Origin: an uncultured Fidelibacterota bacterium
GTDB lineage: Bacteria > Fidelibacterota > Marinisomatia > Marinisomatales > TCS55
DNA length: 58,189 nucleotides
NCBI GenBank assembly: GCA_913009735.1
Contig: CAJVYU010000002.1
Span: 1 to 58,189 of the forward strand
Reading direction: 5' to 3'
The notes under the pieces were generated by a model, which was not told the origin of the DNA, made no database searches, and saw only the letters and a program-made list of their open reading frames with translations. Below are positions 25,523-33,782 of the stretch, piece after piece. A program made the translations under genes and the position numbers. Position 1 is the first letter of the stretch. Each line of letters opens with the position of its first letter.

Positions 25523-25695
25523 ACTATGAAGAATATCGTTATAATAGAGAAAGCTCATCTTGTACATACAAGGTCTCATTATGATCTGCTTAATAAATAA
25601 TGGTTTTGTGAAAAAACGGAAACAACCGCTATTTTTCTCAACCTTCCAAAAATAATGAATGAACCAACGAATCTTTTTTATATAAAAGAGAAAAA

Positions 25696-26664
25696 ATGAC
25701 AAAAAATCAAATACCAAAAGATGCAATCAAATGTTTAGATAAAGGCTTTGTCCGTCTGGTGGATTCTATGGGTGGTGATGATGCCATTGTACAGTCAGCC
25801 CGCGTGAGTTATGGACAAGGAACCAGCAAAGTTTCCCAGGATCGTGGCTTGATCCGCTATCTCATGCGCCATCGTCATACGACCCCCTTTGAAATGGTGG
25901 AATTCAAATTCCATTGCAAGATGCCCATTTTTGTGGCTCGTCAATGGGTTCGTCATCGTACAGCGAACATTAATGAATATTCATTGCGTTATTCCGAAGC
26001 ACGAGATGAGTTTTATTTCCCTGACCCGGCGCATATTCAATTCCAAAGTACATTGAATAAACAGGGTAGGATGGGAGATGTCCCGGCCGAGCTGAAACAG
26101 AAAGTGTTGGATTATTTTAAAGAAATATCGGATCGTAGTTTTGCCATGTATTCTGATTTAAATGAAGCCGGTGTAGCCCGGGAACTGGCCCGTTCCCTTT
26201 TGCCGGTGAATCTGTATACAGAATGGTATTGGAAAAACGATCTTCACAATTTGCTGCATTTTATCGGGCTGCGTTCAGACAGTCATGCCCAGTATGAAAT
26301 CAGAGTTTATTCCGATGCCATGGCAGAATCAGTAAAAAAGGTTGCTCCCTTTGCCTGGGAGGCTTTTCAAGATTACGTTGTAAAAGGGATGCGGTTTTCC
26401 CGGATAGAGCAAAGCCTGTTAGAAAAACAGCTTCCACCTCGGGTAGTGGATGATATATCTGAAGATATCGCTTATCAGATCACAGCTACCATGCATAAAA
26501 ATAAACCTCGTGATGAACCTGATTTGTATCCACTATATCAGAAGCAGGGTGGTTCCGATTCAGAGGAGGATTTTAAATTCAAGTGGGATTCAGGTGAAAT
26601 TGAAACCGGCAATGTACGGGAATTGCGGGAGTTTAAAGAAAAACTACAGAAGTTAAAGAAATAG
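25696..26664 (+). CDS. thyX: Flavin-dependent thymidylate synthase
   Basis: A 322-residue ThyX, which makes dTMP from dUMP using FAD, NADPH and methylene-folate without producing dihydrofolate. The signature RHR-x7-S is at residues 86-96 (RHRTANINEYSLRY), and MRHRHTTPFEMVEFKFHCKM precedes it. It is about 80-100 residues longer than the short ThyX of Thermotoga because of an extended C-terminus (KQGGSDSEEDFKFKWDSGEI). ThyA is not in this window. It is monocistronic with an A-rich 5' region. Confidence 0.96.
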   Translation: MTKNQIPKDAIKCLDKGFVRLVDSMGGDDAIVQSARVSYGQGTSKVSQDRGLIRYLMRHRHTTPFEMVEFKFHCKMPIFVARQWVRHRTANINEYSLRYSEARDEFYFPDPAHIQFQSTLNKQGRMGDVPAELKQKVLDYFKEISDRSFAMYSDLNEAGVARELARSLLPVNLYTEWYWKNDLHNLLHFIGLRSDSHAQYEIRVYSDAMAESVKKVAPFAWEAFQDYVVKGMRFSRIEQSLLEKQLPPRVVDDISEDIAYQITATMHKNKPRDEPDLYPLYQKQGGSDSEEDFKFKWDSGEIETGNVRELREFKEKLQKLKK

Positions 26665-26730
26665 CCGCGGAGCTGCAGAAAACACAGAGAATATGAAAAT
26701 ATTAAATGATAAAAACTCTTTGTCATCTCT

Positions 26731-27411
26731 ATGACTCTGCGACAAAATAATAAAGGCCATCGCCAGCGGTTACGGGAAAAATTCTTGAAAAGCGGTCTGG
26801 ATGGATTCCACGATTATGAAATCATCGAACTCCTTCTCACAATAGGCACTCCCAGGAAAGATTGTAAACAACCTGCAAAAGAAGCCTTTAAGAAATTTGG
26901 ATCGCTGAAAGCTGTATTGGAAGCAAACCCAAAAGATTTAAAAGAAATAAAGGGTATTGGCGAAAACAATATCTTCGGGCTTAAGATTGCCCAGGCAGTA
27001 TCTCGTCGTTATTTAGCTGATAGAGTAATAAATAAAGATTTTATTCGCTCATCTGATGAAGTGCTGGAATATCTAAAACACAATCTGCGGGATAAAAACA
27101 GGGAAGTATTCCTGGTAATTTATTTAAATGGACGGAATCAGATTATGAAAATGGAAGTCGTGTTTGAGGGCACGCTTTCCACTTCTGTTGTTTATCCAAG
27201 GGAAGTAATAAAACGGGCGTTGGATAATGATGCAGCTGCATTAGTGTTCGTCCATAACCATCCCAGCGGAAATCCAAATCCCAGCCAGGATGATCTTACC
27301 ATTACTAAAAAATTAAAAGATGCAGCACAATCTATTGATATTTCAGTCCATGACCATCTTATTATTGCCGGAGACGAGTTGTATTCTTTCGCTGACCATG
27401 GGTTGATTTGA
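26731..27411 (+). CDS. radC: RadC-family JAB/JAMM-domain protein
   Basis: A 226-residue UPF0758 protein. The N-terminal half is a helix-hairpin-helix region (FGSLKAVLEANPKDLKEIKG then IGENNIFGLKIA); the C-terminal half carries the JAMM metal-binding motif FVHNHPSGNPNPSQDD. The old repair role of RadC has not held up; the biochemical function is unknown. The gene is complete and stands alone, as is usual for chromosomal copies. Confidence 0.93.
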   Translation: MTLRQNNKGHRQRLREKFLKSGLDGFHDYEIIELLLTIGTPRKDCKQPAKEAFKKFGSLKAVLEANPKDLKEIKGIGENNIFGLKIAQAVSRRYLADRVINKDFIRSSDEVLEYLKHNLRDKNREVFLVIYLNGRNQIMKMEVVFEGTLSTSVVYPREVIKRALDNDAAALVFVHNHPSGNPNPSQDDLTITKKLKDAAQSIDISVHDHLIIAGDELYSFADHGLI

Positions 27412-27528
27412 TTTGCCACAGAGACACCCGCCTGACAAATATAAAATTATATAAAAAGGGGCCTTTAGGCAGAGTTTACAGAGAAAAGATAATAATATTT
27501 CTCGGGAAGAAATAAAGAGGTAAAAAAA

Positions 27529-27927
27529 ATGACTATCGATACCCAGGGCCGTCCTTTCGGCGGAGCTATTATGAACATTGATAAAGGGGAAAAATTGTAT
27601 AAGGTATACCGCTTTATTCCCAAGAAAAATCCCGGTTACTATTTTGAATACCGTATTTTAACCAAAATTAAACCAGACGGAAATCTTGCCATGGCAGCGT
27701 ATAATTATAAGGTCGTTAACGGAGTCGTTGAAAAAGGTAACGTCATGAAAAGTGATGACGTACCCAAGAAAGAAATGGAAAATTTAATTAGAGGAGTACA
27801 AAAAAGAATTGAATCAGCTTCACCATCCAACTTGCATATCATAGACTTAACAAAATATCAGACGCTGGAAGAACAGATTCAGAAAATGGTGGAATTAGAC
27901 AAGATTGATACACAATATATTGATTAA
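27529..27927 (+). CDS. Conserved-looking hypothetical protein, 132 aa
   Basis: Not recognised. A soluble, charged protein with no signal peptide or membrane segment. The first half is strand-rich (KLYKVYRFIPKKNPGYYFEY, ILTKIKPDGNLAMAAYNYKV), the second half helical (KKEMENLIRGVQKRIESA; YQTLEEQIQKMVELDKID). The coding frame is supported by codon use like its neighbours and a ribosome-site-like AAAGAGG 9 bp before the ATG. It stands between radC and the citrate lyase genes with gaps on both sides. Confidence 0.65.
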   Translation: MTIDTQGRPFGGAIMNIDKGEKLYKVYRFIPKKNPGYYFEYRILTKIKPDGNLAMAAYNYKVVNGVVEKGNVMKSDDVPKKEMENLIRGVQKRIESASPSNLHIIDLTKYQTLEEQIQKMVELDKIDTQYID

Positions 27928-28021
27928 GTCAAGGTCTCCGGCATATCTTGCGATGGGAAAATGAATGTAATAAATTGCTAACCTATTTTATTTGAACGGA
28001 ATCCTTACTAAAAACCAAGCG

Positions 28022-29233
28022 ATGCAAAAAAAATACATTGTAGGCCCAAAAGAAAACAAACCCCGGTCTGACATACGTATAACTTATACACCCACCAAAA
28101 AGTCCCTGGTATTTGAATTATCCAGCAAAGTGGATGTTTTGTTTGGTAAATCAATTCTTTCACAGGCTGAAGCTGTTTGTAGAGATTTAGGTATTACTTC
28201 CGGCAAGTTCCTTTTGGAAGATTTCGGTGCGCTTCCATTCGTTATTTCCGCACGAATGGAAGCAGTGATAAAATCGGCACATCCGGACATTACCGCTGAA
28301 TCTTTGCCTCCTATGCAACCTCATTGCAAAGTGAAATCTACACGTGATCGTTTCCGTCGCAGCCGATTATACATTCCCGGAAATCAGCCAAAGCTTATGT
28401 TAAATGCAGGCATCCACAAACCGGATGGTATCATTTTGGATTTGGAAGACGCCGTTGCACCTCCGGAAAAAGAATCCGCCCGGTTTATCGTCAGGAATGC
28501 ATTGCGTACGCTGGACTTTTTCGCAGCCGAACGTATGGTGCGTATCAATCAAGGTGAGATGGGAATAACCGACTTAGAATATATTATTCCACATAATGTT
28601 CATTTGATACTCGTACCTAAAGTGGAATGCAGTGAACAACTCAAAGCGGTGGATGAAAAAATCAACCGGGTAATGAAGGCTTGTGGTCGAAAAGAACCGG
28701 TTTTTATTATGCCCATTATTGAGAGTGCCAAAGGTGTGATGCATGCGTTGGAAATTGCCGAAGCGTCACCCAATAATGTGGCGCTGACTATTGGTTTGGA
28801 AGATTACACTGCAGATATCGGTACGATACGCACCGATGAAGGAAGGGAATCATTCTTTGCCCGTAATACGATAATCAACGCTGCCCGAGCAGCTGGATTG
28901 CAAGCCATTGACACCGTATCTGTAGATATCAGTGATGAAGAAGCGCTTCGATCTTCTGCCCGGGAGGCTAAAGCTCTTGGTTTCGACGGCAAGGGCTGCA
29001 TTCATCCAAGACAAATCCAGTCGATCCACGAGGAGTTTGCACCCACAGTGGATGAGATTGAGAAAGCGAAGAAAATTGTTTTGGCGTTTGATGATGCCCG
29101 GAAACAAGGGCTGGGAGTTGTGTCCCTGGGTAGTAAAATGATTGATGCCCCAGTTGTGCAGAAAGCTGGTCAAACCATTGAATTGGCAATTGCGTCAGGT
29201 CTGGTGTCCAAAAAATGGAAGGAAGATGAGTAA
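28022..29233 (+). CDS. citE: Citrate lyase acyl-carrier and beta subunits fused (CitD-CitE)
   Basis: Start chosen at ATG 28022; the frame extends 30 bp upstream to a weaker TTG. About 403 residues. Residues 1-90 match CitD, the acyl-carrier protein: a Ser in KPRSDIRITYTP at the place where the phosphoribosyl-dephospho-CoA arm is attached, and FGALPFVISARMEAVIKSA. The remainder is CitE (HpcH/HpaI fold): RSRLYIPGNQPKLML, DGIILDLEDAVAPPEKESAR, and GLEDYTADIGTIRTDEGRES. CitE splits citryl-carrier to acetyl-carrier and oxaloacetate. CitD and CitE are normally separate. citF follows with an 8-bp overlap. Confidence 0.9.
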   Translation: MQKKYIVGPKENKPRSDIRITYTPTKKSLVFELSSKVDVLFGKSILSQAEAVCRDLGITSGKFLLEDFGALPFVISARMEAVIKSAHPDITAESLPPMQPHCKVKSTRDRFRRSRLYIPGNQPKLMLNAGIHKPDGIILDLEDAVAPPEKESARFIVRNALRTLDFFAAERMVRINQGEMGITDLEYIIPHNVHLILVPKVECSEQLKAVDEKINRVMKACGRKEPVFIMPIIESAKGVMHALEIAEASPNNVALTIGLEDYTADIGTIRTDEGRESFFARNTIINAARAAGLQAIDTVSVDISDEEALRSSAREAKALGFDGKGCIHPRQIQSIHEEFAPTVDEIEKAKKIVLAFDDARKQGLGVVSLGSKMIDAPVVQKAGQTIELAIASGLVSKKWKEDE

Positions 29234-30788
29234 ACCGAAAATGATTCAAAACTCCGTTGGGCGTATGGTCCCCAATATCGTAAATGGTATTCCACAAGTA
29301 CCATTTAAAGGCGTTGGAAAATTTTCTCCTGAAGGTAATCAGGCAGGTCCTTTAATTCGCAATTGTGCAGAATTCCCAATGGATGGAAACAAAATTGTTG
29401 GTTCCCTAAAAGAAGCATTAAAAAAAGCAGGTTTGAAAGATGGCATGACTATTTCTAATCACCATCATTTTCGGAATGGCGATCTGGTGATGAATCAAGT
29501 ATTTGACATTGCTGCAGACATGGGTGTAAAAAGACTGCGCTGGTTTCCATCCGCAGCTTTTCCCTGCCATAAACCGGTGATAGATCATATCAAGAATGGA
29601 ACAATCGATTGGATTGAAGGATCGTTAAACGGTCCGTTGGGTGATTTCGCATCAAGGGGCGGAATGCGTGGAACGGGCGTTTTACGGAGCCATGGCGGTC
29701 GCTGGCAGGCAGTGCAGGATGGTGAAGTTCATATTGATATTGCTATCATTGCTGCACCCACTGCAGATGAATTTGGCAATGCAACGGGGGACAGGGGCCC
29801 TTCAGCCTGTGGATTATTAGGGTTTGGTTTAGTCGATACTCTGTATGCGGATAAAGTTATTGTCGTGACGGATAATTTGGTTCCTTTTCCATGCGTACCC
29901 TGGCAAATACAAGGACAAAATGTGGATTTTGTTGTTGTAATGGATAAGGTCGGTGAACCGGAAAAGATTGTATCCGGAACAACAAAACTTACACGATCAC
30001 CGGACAGATTATATATAGCAGAAATGACAGCAAAATTTGTTCAGGCAGCGGGAATTATTAAAGAAGGGTTCAGTTTTCAGGCAGGGGCAGGTGGTACGGC
30101 TTTGGCTTTTGCTATTTACCTGAAGGAAATGATGATAGACGCTGGAATAAAAGCCCGGTTTATTCGGGGAGGATCCACAAAATACCTAGTGGAAATGCTG
30201 GAAGCAGGCCTCACGGATTTTATTTTAGATGGGCAGACCTTCGATCTGGAAGGGATTAGATCTATGCGGGAAAATTATGGACATGTGAACACGTCACCAT
30301 TTACAAGTTATAATTGGCATGGAAAAGGCAACTTTGCCAGTATGGTGGATGTGGTTGTACTTGGAGCGACAGAAGTGGATGTGAATTATAATGCCAATGT
30401 TGTAACACATTCCGATGGACGGATGCTCCATGGTATTGGTGGATGGCAGAACTGTTTATTCAGTAAATGTACCATTCTTCCCATTCCGGCATTTCGAGAC
30501 CGAATTCCAATTATCGTTGATAATGTAACCACATTGGTTGGGCTTGGTGAATTAATTGATGTAATTGTAACTGAGCGCGGAATAGCCATAAACCCATTAC
30601 GGAAAGATCTCATCAAAGCAACTAAAAACAGCGGTTTGCCAATTCGAAAAATTGAGGATATAAAAGCAGAAGTGGATGATCTTATCGGTGGTCCACCGGC
30701 CAAACCTGAAAGTACGGATGAAGTGATTAGCATTGTGAAATGGGTAGATGGGACTGTCATAGACAGCATTTATAAAATTAAGGAATGA
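29226..30788 (+). CDS. citF: Citrate lyase alpha subunit (citrate:acetyl-ACP transferase)
   Basis: Start chosen at ATG 29226, which overlaps the CitDE stop; the frame continues 28 codons further upstream inside citDE but that part reads as a shadow. 520 residues. CitF swaps acetate for citrate on the carrier. Family stretches include NHHHFRNGDLVMNQVFDIA, GDFASRGGMRGTGVLRSHGG, FSFQAGAGGTALAFAIYL and GNFASMVDVVVLGATEVDVN. No genes for the ligase (CitC) or prosthetic-group assembly (CitG, CitX) are visible here. The enzyme would feed acetate and oxaloacetate from citrate, beside the aconitase and isocitrate-dehydrogenase genes 10 kb on. Confidence 0.94.
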   Translation: MSKPKMIQNSVGRMVPNIVNGIPQVPFKGVGKFSPEGNQAGPLIRNCAEFPMDGNKIVGSLKEALKKAGLKDGMTISNHHHFRNGDLVMNQVFDIAADMGVKRLRWFPSAAFPCHKPVIDHIKNGTIDWIEGSLNGPLGDFASRGGMRGTGVLRSHGGRWQAVQDGEVHIDIAIIAAPTADEFGNATGDRGPSACGLLGFGLVDTLYADKVIVVTDNLVPFPCVPWQIQGQNVDFVVVMDKVGEPEKIVSGTTKLTRSPDRLYIAEMTAKFVQAAGIIKEGFSFQAGAGGTALAFAIYLKEMMIDAGIKARFIRGGSTKYLVEMLEAGLTDFILDGQTFDLEGIRSMRENYGHVNTSPFTSYNWHGKGNFASMVDVVVLGATEVDVNYNANVVTHSDGRMLHGIGGWQNCLFSKCTILPIPAFRDRIPIIVDNVTTLVGLGELIDVIVTERGIAINPLRKDLIKATKNSGLPIRKIEDIKAEVDDLIGGPPAKPESTDEVISIVKWVDGTVIDSIYKIKE

Positions 30789-31330
30789 TGATGAGTAACA
30801 GAGAAAAAATATTGGAAATATGGCCTGAAATAGATTGGATCAAAAATGATGAATTGAAAAATAAAGTGACAGACGCATGGGGCTGGGCAATTGAAAACAG
30901 TGTATTATCTGCTGATGATTTGATGGAAATCCCTTTTTCTCTTCTTATTAAAAATTGCAATATAACATTCATGAATCATAAACGGACGTGTGTACATCTT
31001 GCAGTGGATATTGCTAAAAGAATGCAGGAAAATTTTAATGATGAAATTCAAATTGATATGGATATCCTCATTGCCGGCGCCATATTAATTGATGTGGGAA
31101 AGTTAATGGAATATGAAATTGTAGACGGCAAACTCACCACCAGCGATTACGGTAGTAAAGTACGCCATCCATTCAGTGGAGTTGCCATTGCGGCCCGTTT
31201 TGATTTACCGGTAGATGTTCAACATATAATCGGTACTCATTCGAAAGAGGGAGATTTGGGAAAAAGAACAGTCGAATCGATTATTGTTCACCATGCAGAT
31301 TTTGCAAGCTTCGAACCGTTTAAAAAATAA
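30785..31330 (+). CDS. HD-domain phosphohydrolase-like protein with altered HD doublet
   Basis: A 181-residue protein. Three ATG codons are stacked at 30785, 30788 and 30791; AAGGA at 30780-30784 best fits the third. The HD fold is recognisable: His in MNHKRTCVHLA, GAILIDVGKLMEY where the usual HDxGK reads IDVGK, His in HPFSGVAIAARF, GTHSKEGDLGKR, and a terminal HHADF. The His of the HD doublet is replaced by Ile while the Asp is kept. It starts in the citF stop codon, so it is probably co-translated with citrate lyase; its role there is unknown. Confidence 0.75.
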   Translation: MMMSNREKILEIWPEIDWIKNDELKNKVTDAWGWAIENSVLSADDLMEIPFSLLIKNCNITFMNHKRTCVHLAVDIAKRMQENFNDEIQIDMDILIAGAILIDVGKLMEYEIVDGKLTTSDYGSKVRHPFSGVAIAARFDLPVDVQHIIGTHSKEGDLGKRTVESIIVHHADFASFEPFKK

Positions 31331-31389
31331 GTGTAAATCCGATAAAATTGACTTTTCAGTAGTTCAAAACTTCCGCAAAGTTGATTTTA

Positions 31390-31561
31390 TAGAGGGCATG
31401 CAAAACCTAATGTGTGAAGAAAAAAGAAGTAAAATTCGTCTGATTAAGGCGGGAAACGTAGTCAATAGTGGGGCTATGGACAAGTTTTCCAATCCGCCGG
31501 CTGGCGGACGGGATTTTGCACTTTTTAATTTGTGCAAAGGGTTTTGCAAATCCCTCTTCTA
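31390..31561 (+). mobile_element. MITE-like element, copy 2
   Basis: 172 bp between the HD gene and the TPR gene. The termini are imperfect inverted repeats: TAGAGGGCATGCAAAACC at the left and GGTTTTGCAAATCCCTCTTCTA at the right. The interior (TGTGAAGAAAAAAGAAGTAAA, then AAGGCGGGAAACGTAGTCAA, then a palindromic CCGCCGGCTGGCGG) matches copies 1 and 3. No transposase is encoded. A short open frame crossing it is considered part of the repeat. Confidence 0.78.
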
Positions 31562-31574
31562 AATAATAGTTTTG

Positions 31575-32549
31575 ATGAATCAAAATTTCAACGAAAAACT
31601 GAATCAGGCTGTCAGATTCAAGAAAGAGAAGGACTTTCAAAGCGCATTGCCTATCTTTGAGGAACTGGCAGAATCAAATCCCGGAACTGCCTATTTCTGG
31701 TTCAATTATGCCCACTTTGTTTCCTTGATTAACCGTCATAAAGATGCCCGTACATTTGTAGAAAATGCACTGAGCATTGATCCGTCTCATCGCTATTCAC
31801 GCTCCCTATATGCCGGCATTTTACTCCGCAATGGTGAAATTGAACCGGCTTTGGAAATCGTGGATGAATTGATGGAAAAACAATCGGAAATTCCTTTAAT
31901 CCGGAAATTGGTAAAAGAAAGCGAAAAATTGCGTTTATTGCCAAAATTGCAAAGCTATTTCGAAAAATGGTTAATTCGATTTGGCAATGATACTGGATTT
32001 TTGAGCATTGCTGCTGAGTATTATCATAAAATTGGTAATAATATACAAGCAATACACTATTACGAAAAAGTGGTGGAACAGGATAAACAAAACCAATTTG
32101 CTTACGAACGGCTGGTGGACCTGAAAACTACTGGAAAAACCGGAGATGAAAGAATAAAGCAATTGAATATGATTCTGAAATTATCGGATCAGGCTAATAA
32201 TGTGCATTTACTGGGTTTGTTGGCAAGGGAATATAAAAAGGTGAAAGATTGGGATAATGCGGAGCAAACGTATCGAAAAATTCTGGCATTAGAGCCGAAC
32301 AATTTATTCGAACGCAAACAGTTAGGCTTTTTATACTCAAAAAAAGGTGATAGTGTATTAGCCGCCGATATTTTGAAGGAATGTTTAATGGCAGACCCGG
32401 AAGATCATTTCGTTCGGTCTTCGTTAATTTCTTGCTGGAAAAAAATGGATGCAAAAGATGACGCTCTTGCTTTTCTGGATCAGATGTTAAATAGATATCC
32501 GGAGAAAAAAAATTACTTTGGCATTCGTAATCGTGTAAGCAAGTGGTAG
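31575..32549 (+). CDS. Tetratricopeptide-repeat protein
   Basis: A 324-residue cytosolic helical protein; the ATG at 31575 is preferred over a TTG one codon earlier. At least six TPR-like units are visible, e.g. KDFQSALPIFEELAESNPGT, KDARTFVENALSIDPSHRYS, GNNIQAIHYYEKVVEQDKQN, KDWDNAEQTYRKILALEPNN and GDSVLAADILKECLMADPED. Such arrays bind partner proteins; nothing indicates the partner. There is no signal peptide. It begins 13 bp after the MITE-like copy 2, which may have displaced its native upstream region. Confidence 0.88.
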   Translation: MNQNFNEKLNQAVRFKKEKDFQSALPIFEELAESNPGTAYFWFNYAHFVSLINRHKDARTFVENALSIDPSHRYSRSLYAGILLRNGEIEPALEIVDELMEKQSEIPLIRKLVKESEKLRLLPKLQSYFEKWLIRFGNDTGFLSIAAEYYHKIGNNIQAIHYYEKVVEQDKQNQFAYERLVDLKTTGKTGDERIKQLNMILKLSDQANNVHLLGLLAREYKKVKDWDNAEQTYRKILALEPNNLFERKQLGFLYSKKGDSVLAADILKECLMADPEDHFVRSSLISCWKKMDAKDDALAFLDQMLNRYPEKKNYFGIRNRVSKW

Positions 32550-32602
32550 GTTGGAAATTGGGAAGAAAAGTGCTAACTTATTATCGTAGATAAATTTGGA
32601 AC

Positions 32603-33013
32603 ATGAGACGCCCCGATAATATAAAACACATCATTTTAGAATATTTTCCGAATATTCAAGCGGTTTATTTATTTGGTTCATTCGACAGTGATTATGAACG
32701 GGAAGACAGCGATATAGATATTGGTTTGCTGTTTCCGCCCGAAACCGCTAACCCAGGTATTGTTGCAATGAATAAATGCCGTTATGCGCTTGCAGATTAT
32801 ACACAAAAAGATGTTGATTTAGTCAATATGCGTCAAGTATCAACCGTATTCCAAAAGGAAATTATTGCAGACGGTCGTCTGTTGTTTTGTTCAAACCAAT
32901 ATGCAGTAGATGAATTTGAGATGTTAGTTCTATCATATTATCAAAAACTAAATCAAGAGCGAAAAGACCTTTTGGAGGATTTTATACAAACGGGGAGAGC
33001 TTATAACGTATGA
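32603..33013 (+). CDS. mntA: MntA-type nucleotidyltransferase antitoxin
   Basis: A 136-residue protein with the full G25-S26-x10-D37-x-D39 motif (LFGSFDSDYE then REDSDIDIGLLF) and a further Asp in KDVDLVNM. In the studied HepT/MntA pair this motif AMPylates the toxin at a Tyr near its active site. The gene overlaps the HepT gene by 4 bp (ATGA) and precedes it, so the order matches a co-regulated type VII module. Confidence 0.88.
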   Translation: MRRPDNIKHIILEYFPNIQAVYLFGSFDSDYEREDSDIDIGLLFPPETANPGIVAMNKCRYALADYTQKDVDLVNMRQVSTVFQKEIIADGRLLFCSNQYAVDEFEMLVLSYYQKLNQERKDLLEDFIQTGRAYNV

Positions 33014-33432
33014 ATGATATCGTTATTAATAAAGTTCAGAGTATTCAGCGGTGTGTGGAGCGGGCTCGGGAAGAATATCGTAACAAACCGGAAAGTTTTG
33101 ATGTTAATTTTACAAGACAAGATGCAGCAATACTGAATATTATTAGAGCCTGTGAACAGTCAATTGATTTGGCAAACCATATTATCAAAACGAATAAAAT
33201 GGGGATTCCTACATCAAGCACTGAAAGCTTTGAACTATTGCATAAAAAAGGTGTCATTGACCAGGGATTAATGAAGAAATTGAAAAATATGGTACATTTT
33301 CGCAATACGGTTGTTCATCAGTACCAACAAATCAATCTGGAAATTGTAAAATCAGTAATAAATTCCGAATTGGATGATGTTGTTGCCTTTGGTGATTGTA
33401 TTCTCGACTACGAAAATATTAATATACCATAA
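33010..33432 (+). CDS. hepT: HepT-like HEPN ribonuclease toxin
   Basis: A 140-residue DUF86 protein. The catalytic R-x4-H-x-Y motif is intact: R98, H103 and Y105 in FRNTVVHQYQQ. Y105 corresponds to the tyrosine that MntA modifies with AMP in Shewanella. Other conserved blocks are ILNIIRACEQSIDLANHIIK and SSTESFELLHKKGVI. The protein is expected to cut RNA when free of its antitoxin. It is the last gene before a 350-bp spacer and the PglZ-fusion gene. Confidence 0.88.
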   Translation: MNDIVINKVQSIQRCVERAREEYRNKPESFDVNFTRQDAAILNIIRACEQSIDLANHIIKTNKMGIPTSSTESFELLHKKGVIDQGLMKKLKNMVHFRNTVVHQYQQINLEIVKSVINSELDDVVAFGDCILDYENINIP

Positions 33433-33607
33433 AATTGCAGTGTCTTTAATATAACTATTGACGTGCTTTTGTGGCTTGTATTTAGCTTGGATTATTCATC
33501 AGAAAGAAAATATTTGTCACAAGTACAGAAATGAGTGAGGATAATAGAATTATGCCGGTAAGTAATTATTTAAAACGCCCCGATTATTGGGGTGTAAAGA
33601 AACACGA

Positions 33608-33682
33608 TTTACCTGCCTGCGCTATCGCTTCGGCAGACAGGCGTTTTACATATTTACCTGCCGGAGGCAGACAAGCGTTTTA
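33608..33682. repeat. Two adjacent palindromic repeats, TTTACCTGCC...GCGTTTTA
   Basis: TTTACCTGCC and GGCAGACA-GCGTTTTA occur twice, at 33608-33648 (with a 14-nt GC-rich centre) and 33653-33682 (with a 3-nt centre). Each can fold into a hairpin. Just upstream, 33576-33595 forms another hairpin (CGCCCC/GGGGTG). The rest of the 33433-33782 spacer shows no gene; a 46-codon frame through these repeats is considered chance. Confidence 0.65.
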
Positions 33683-33782
33683 TGGTCGATAATGCACCAA
33701 GACTTCTTTTCAATCGAATCTGCACTATTGCAAAGCTGGTGAATTAATGAGGTTAGAGTACTTTTAATAATGTTGAAAATAA

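Noticed and set aside
31284-31562. 92-codon frame overlapping the HD gene and MITE-like copy 2
   Set aside because: It is a shadow of the HD gene joined to repeat sequence; mentioned only as a possible repeat-borne peptide in its second half.
33608-33682. CRISPR-like array
   Set aside because: Only two unequal repeat units with a 4-nt gap, no spacers and no cas genes in the window.
33552-33692. 46-codon frame MPVSNYLKRPDYWGV... in the spacer before the ATPase-PglZ gene
   Set aside because: Half of it is made of the palindromic repeats, there is no ribosome site, and it has no recognisable relatives.
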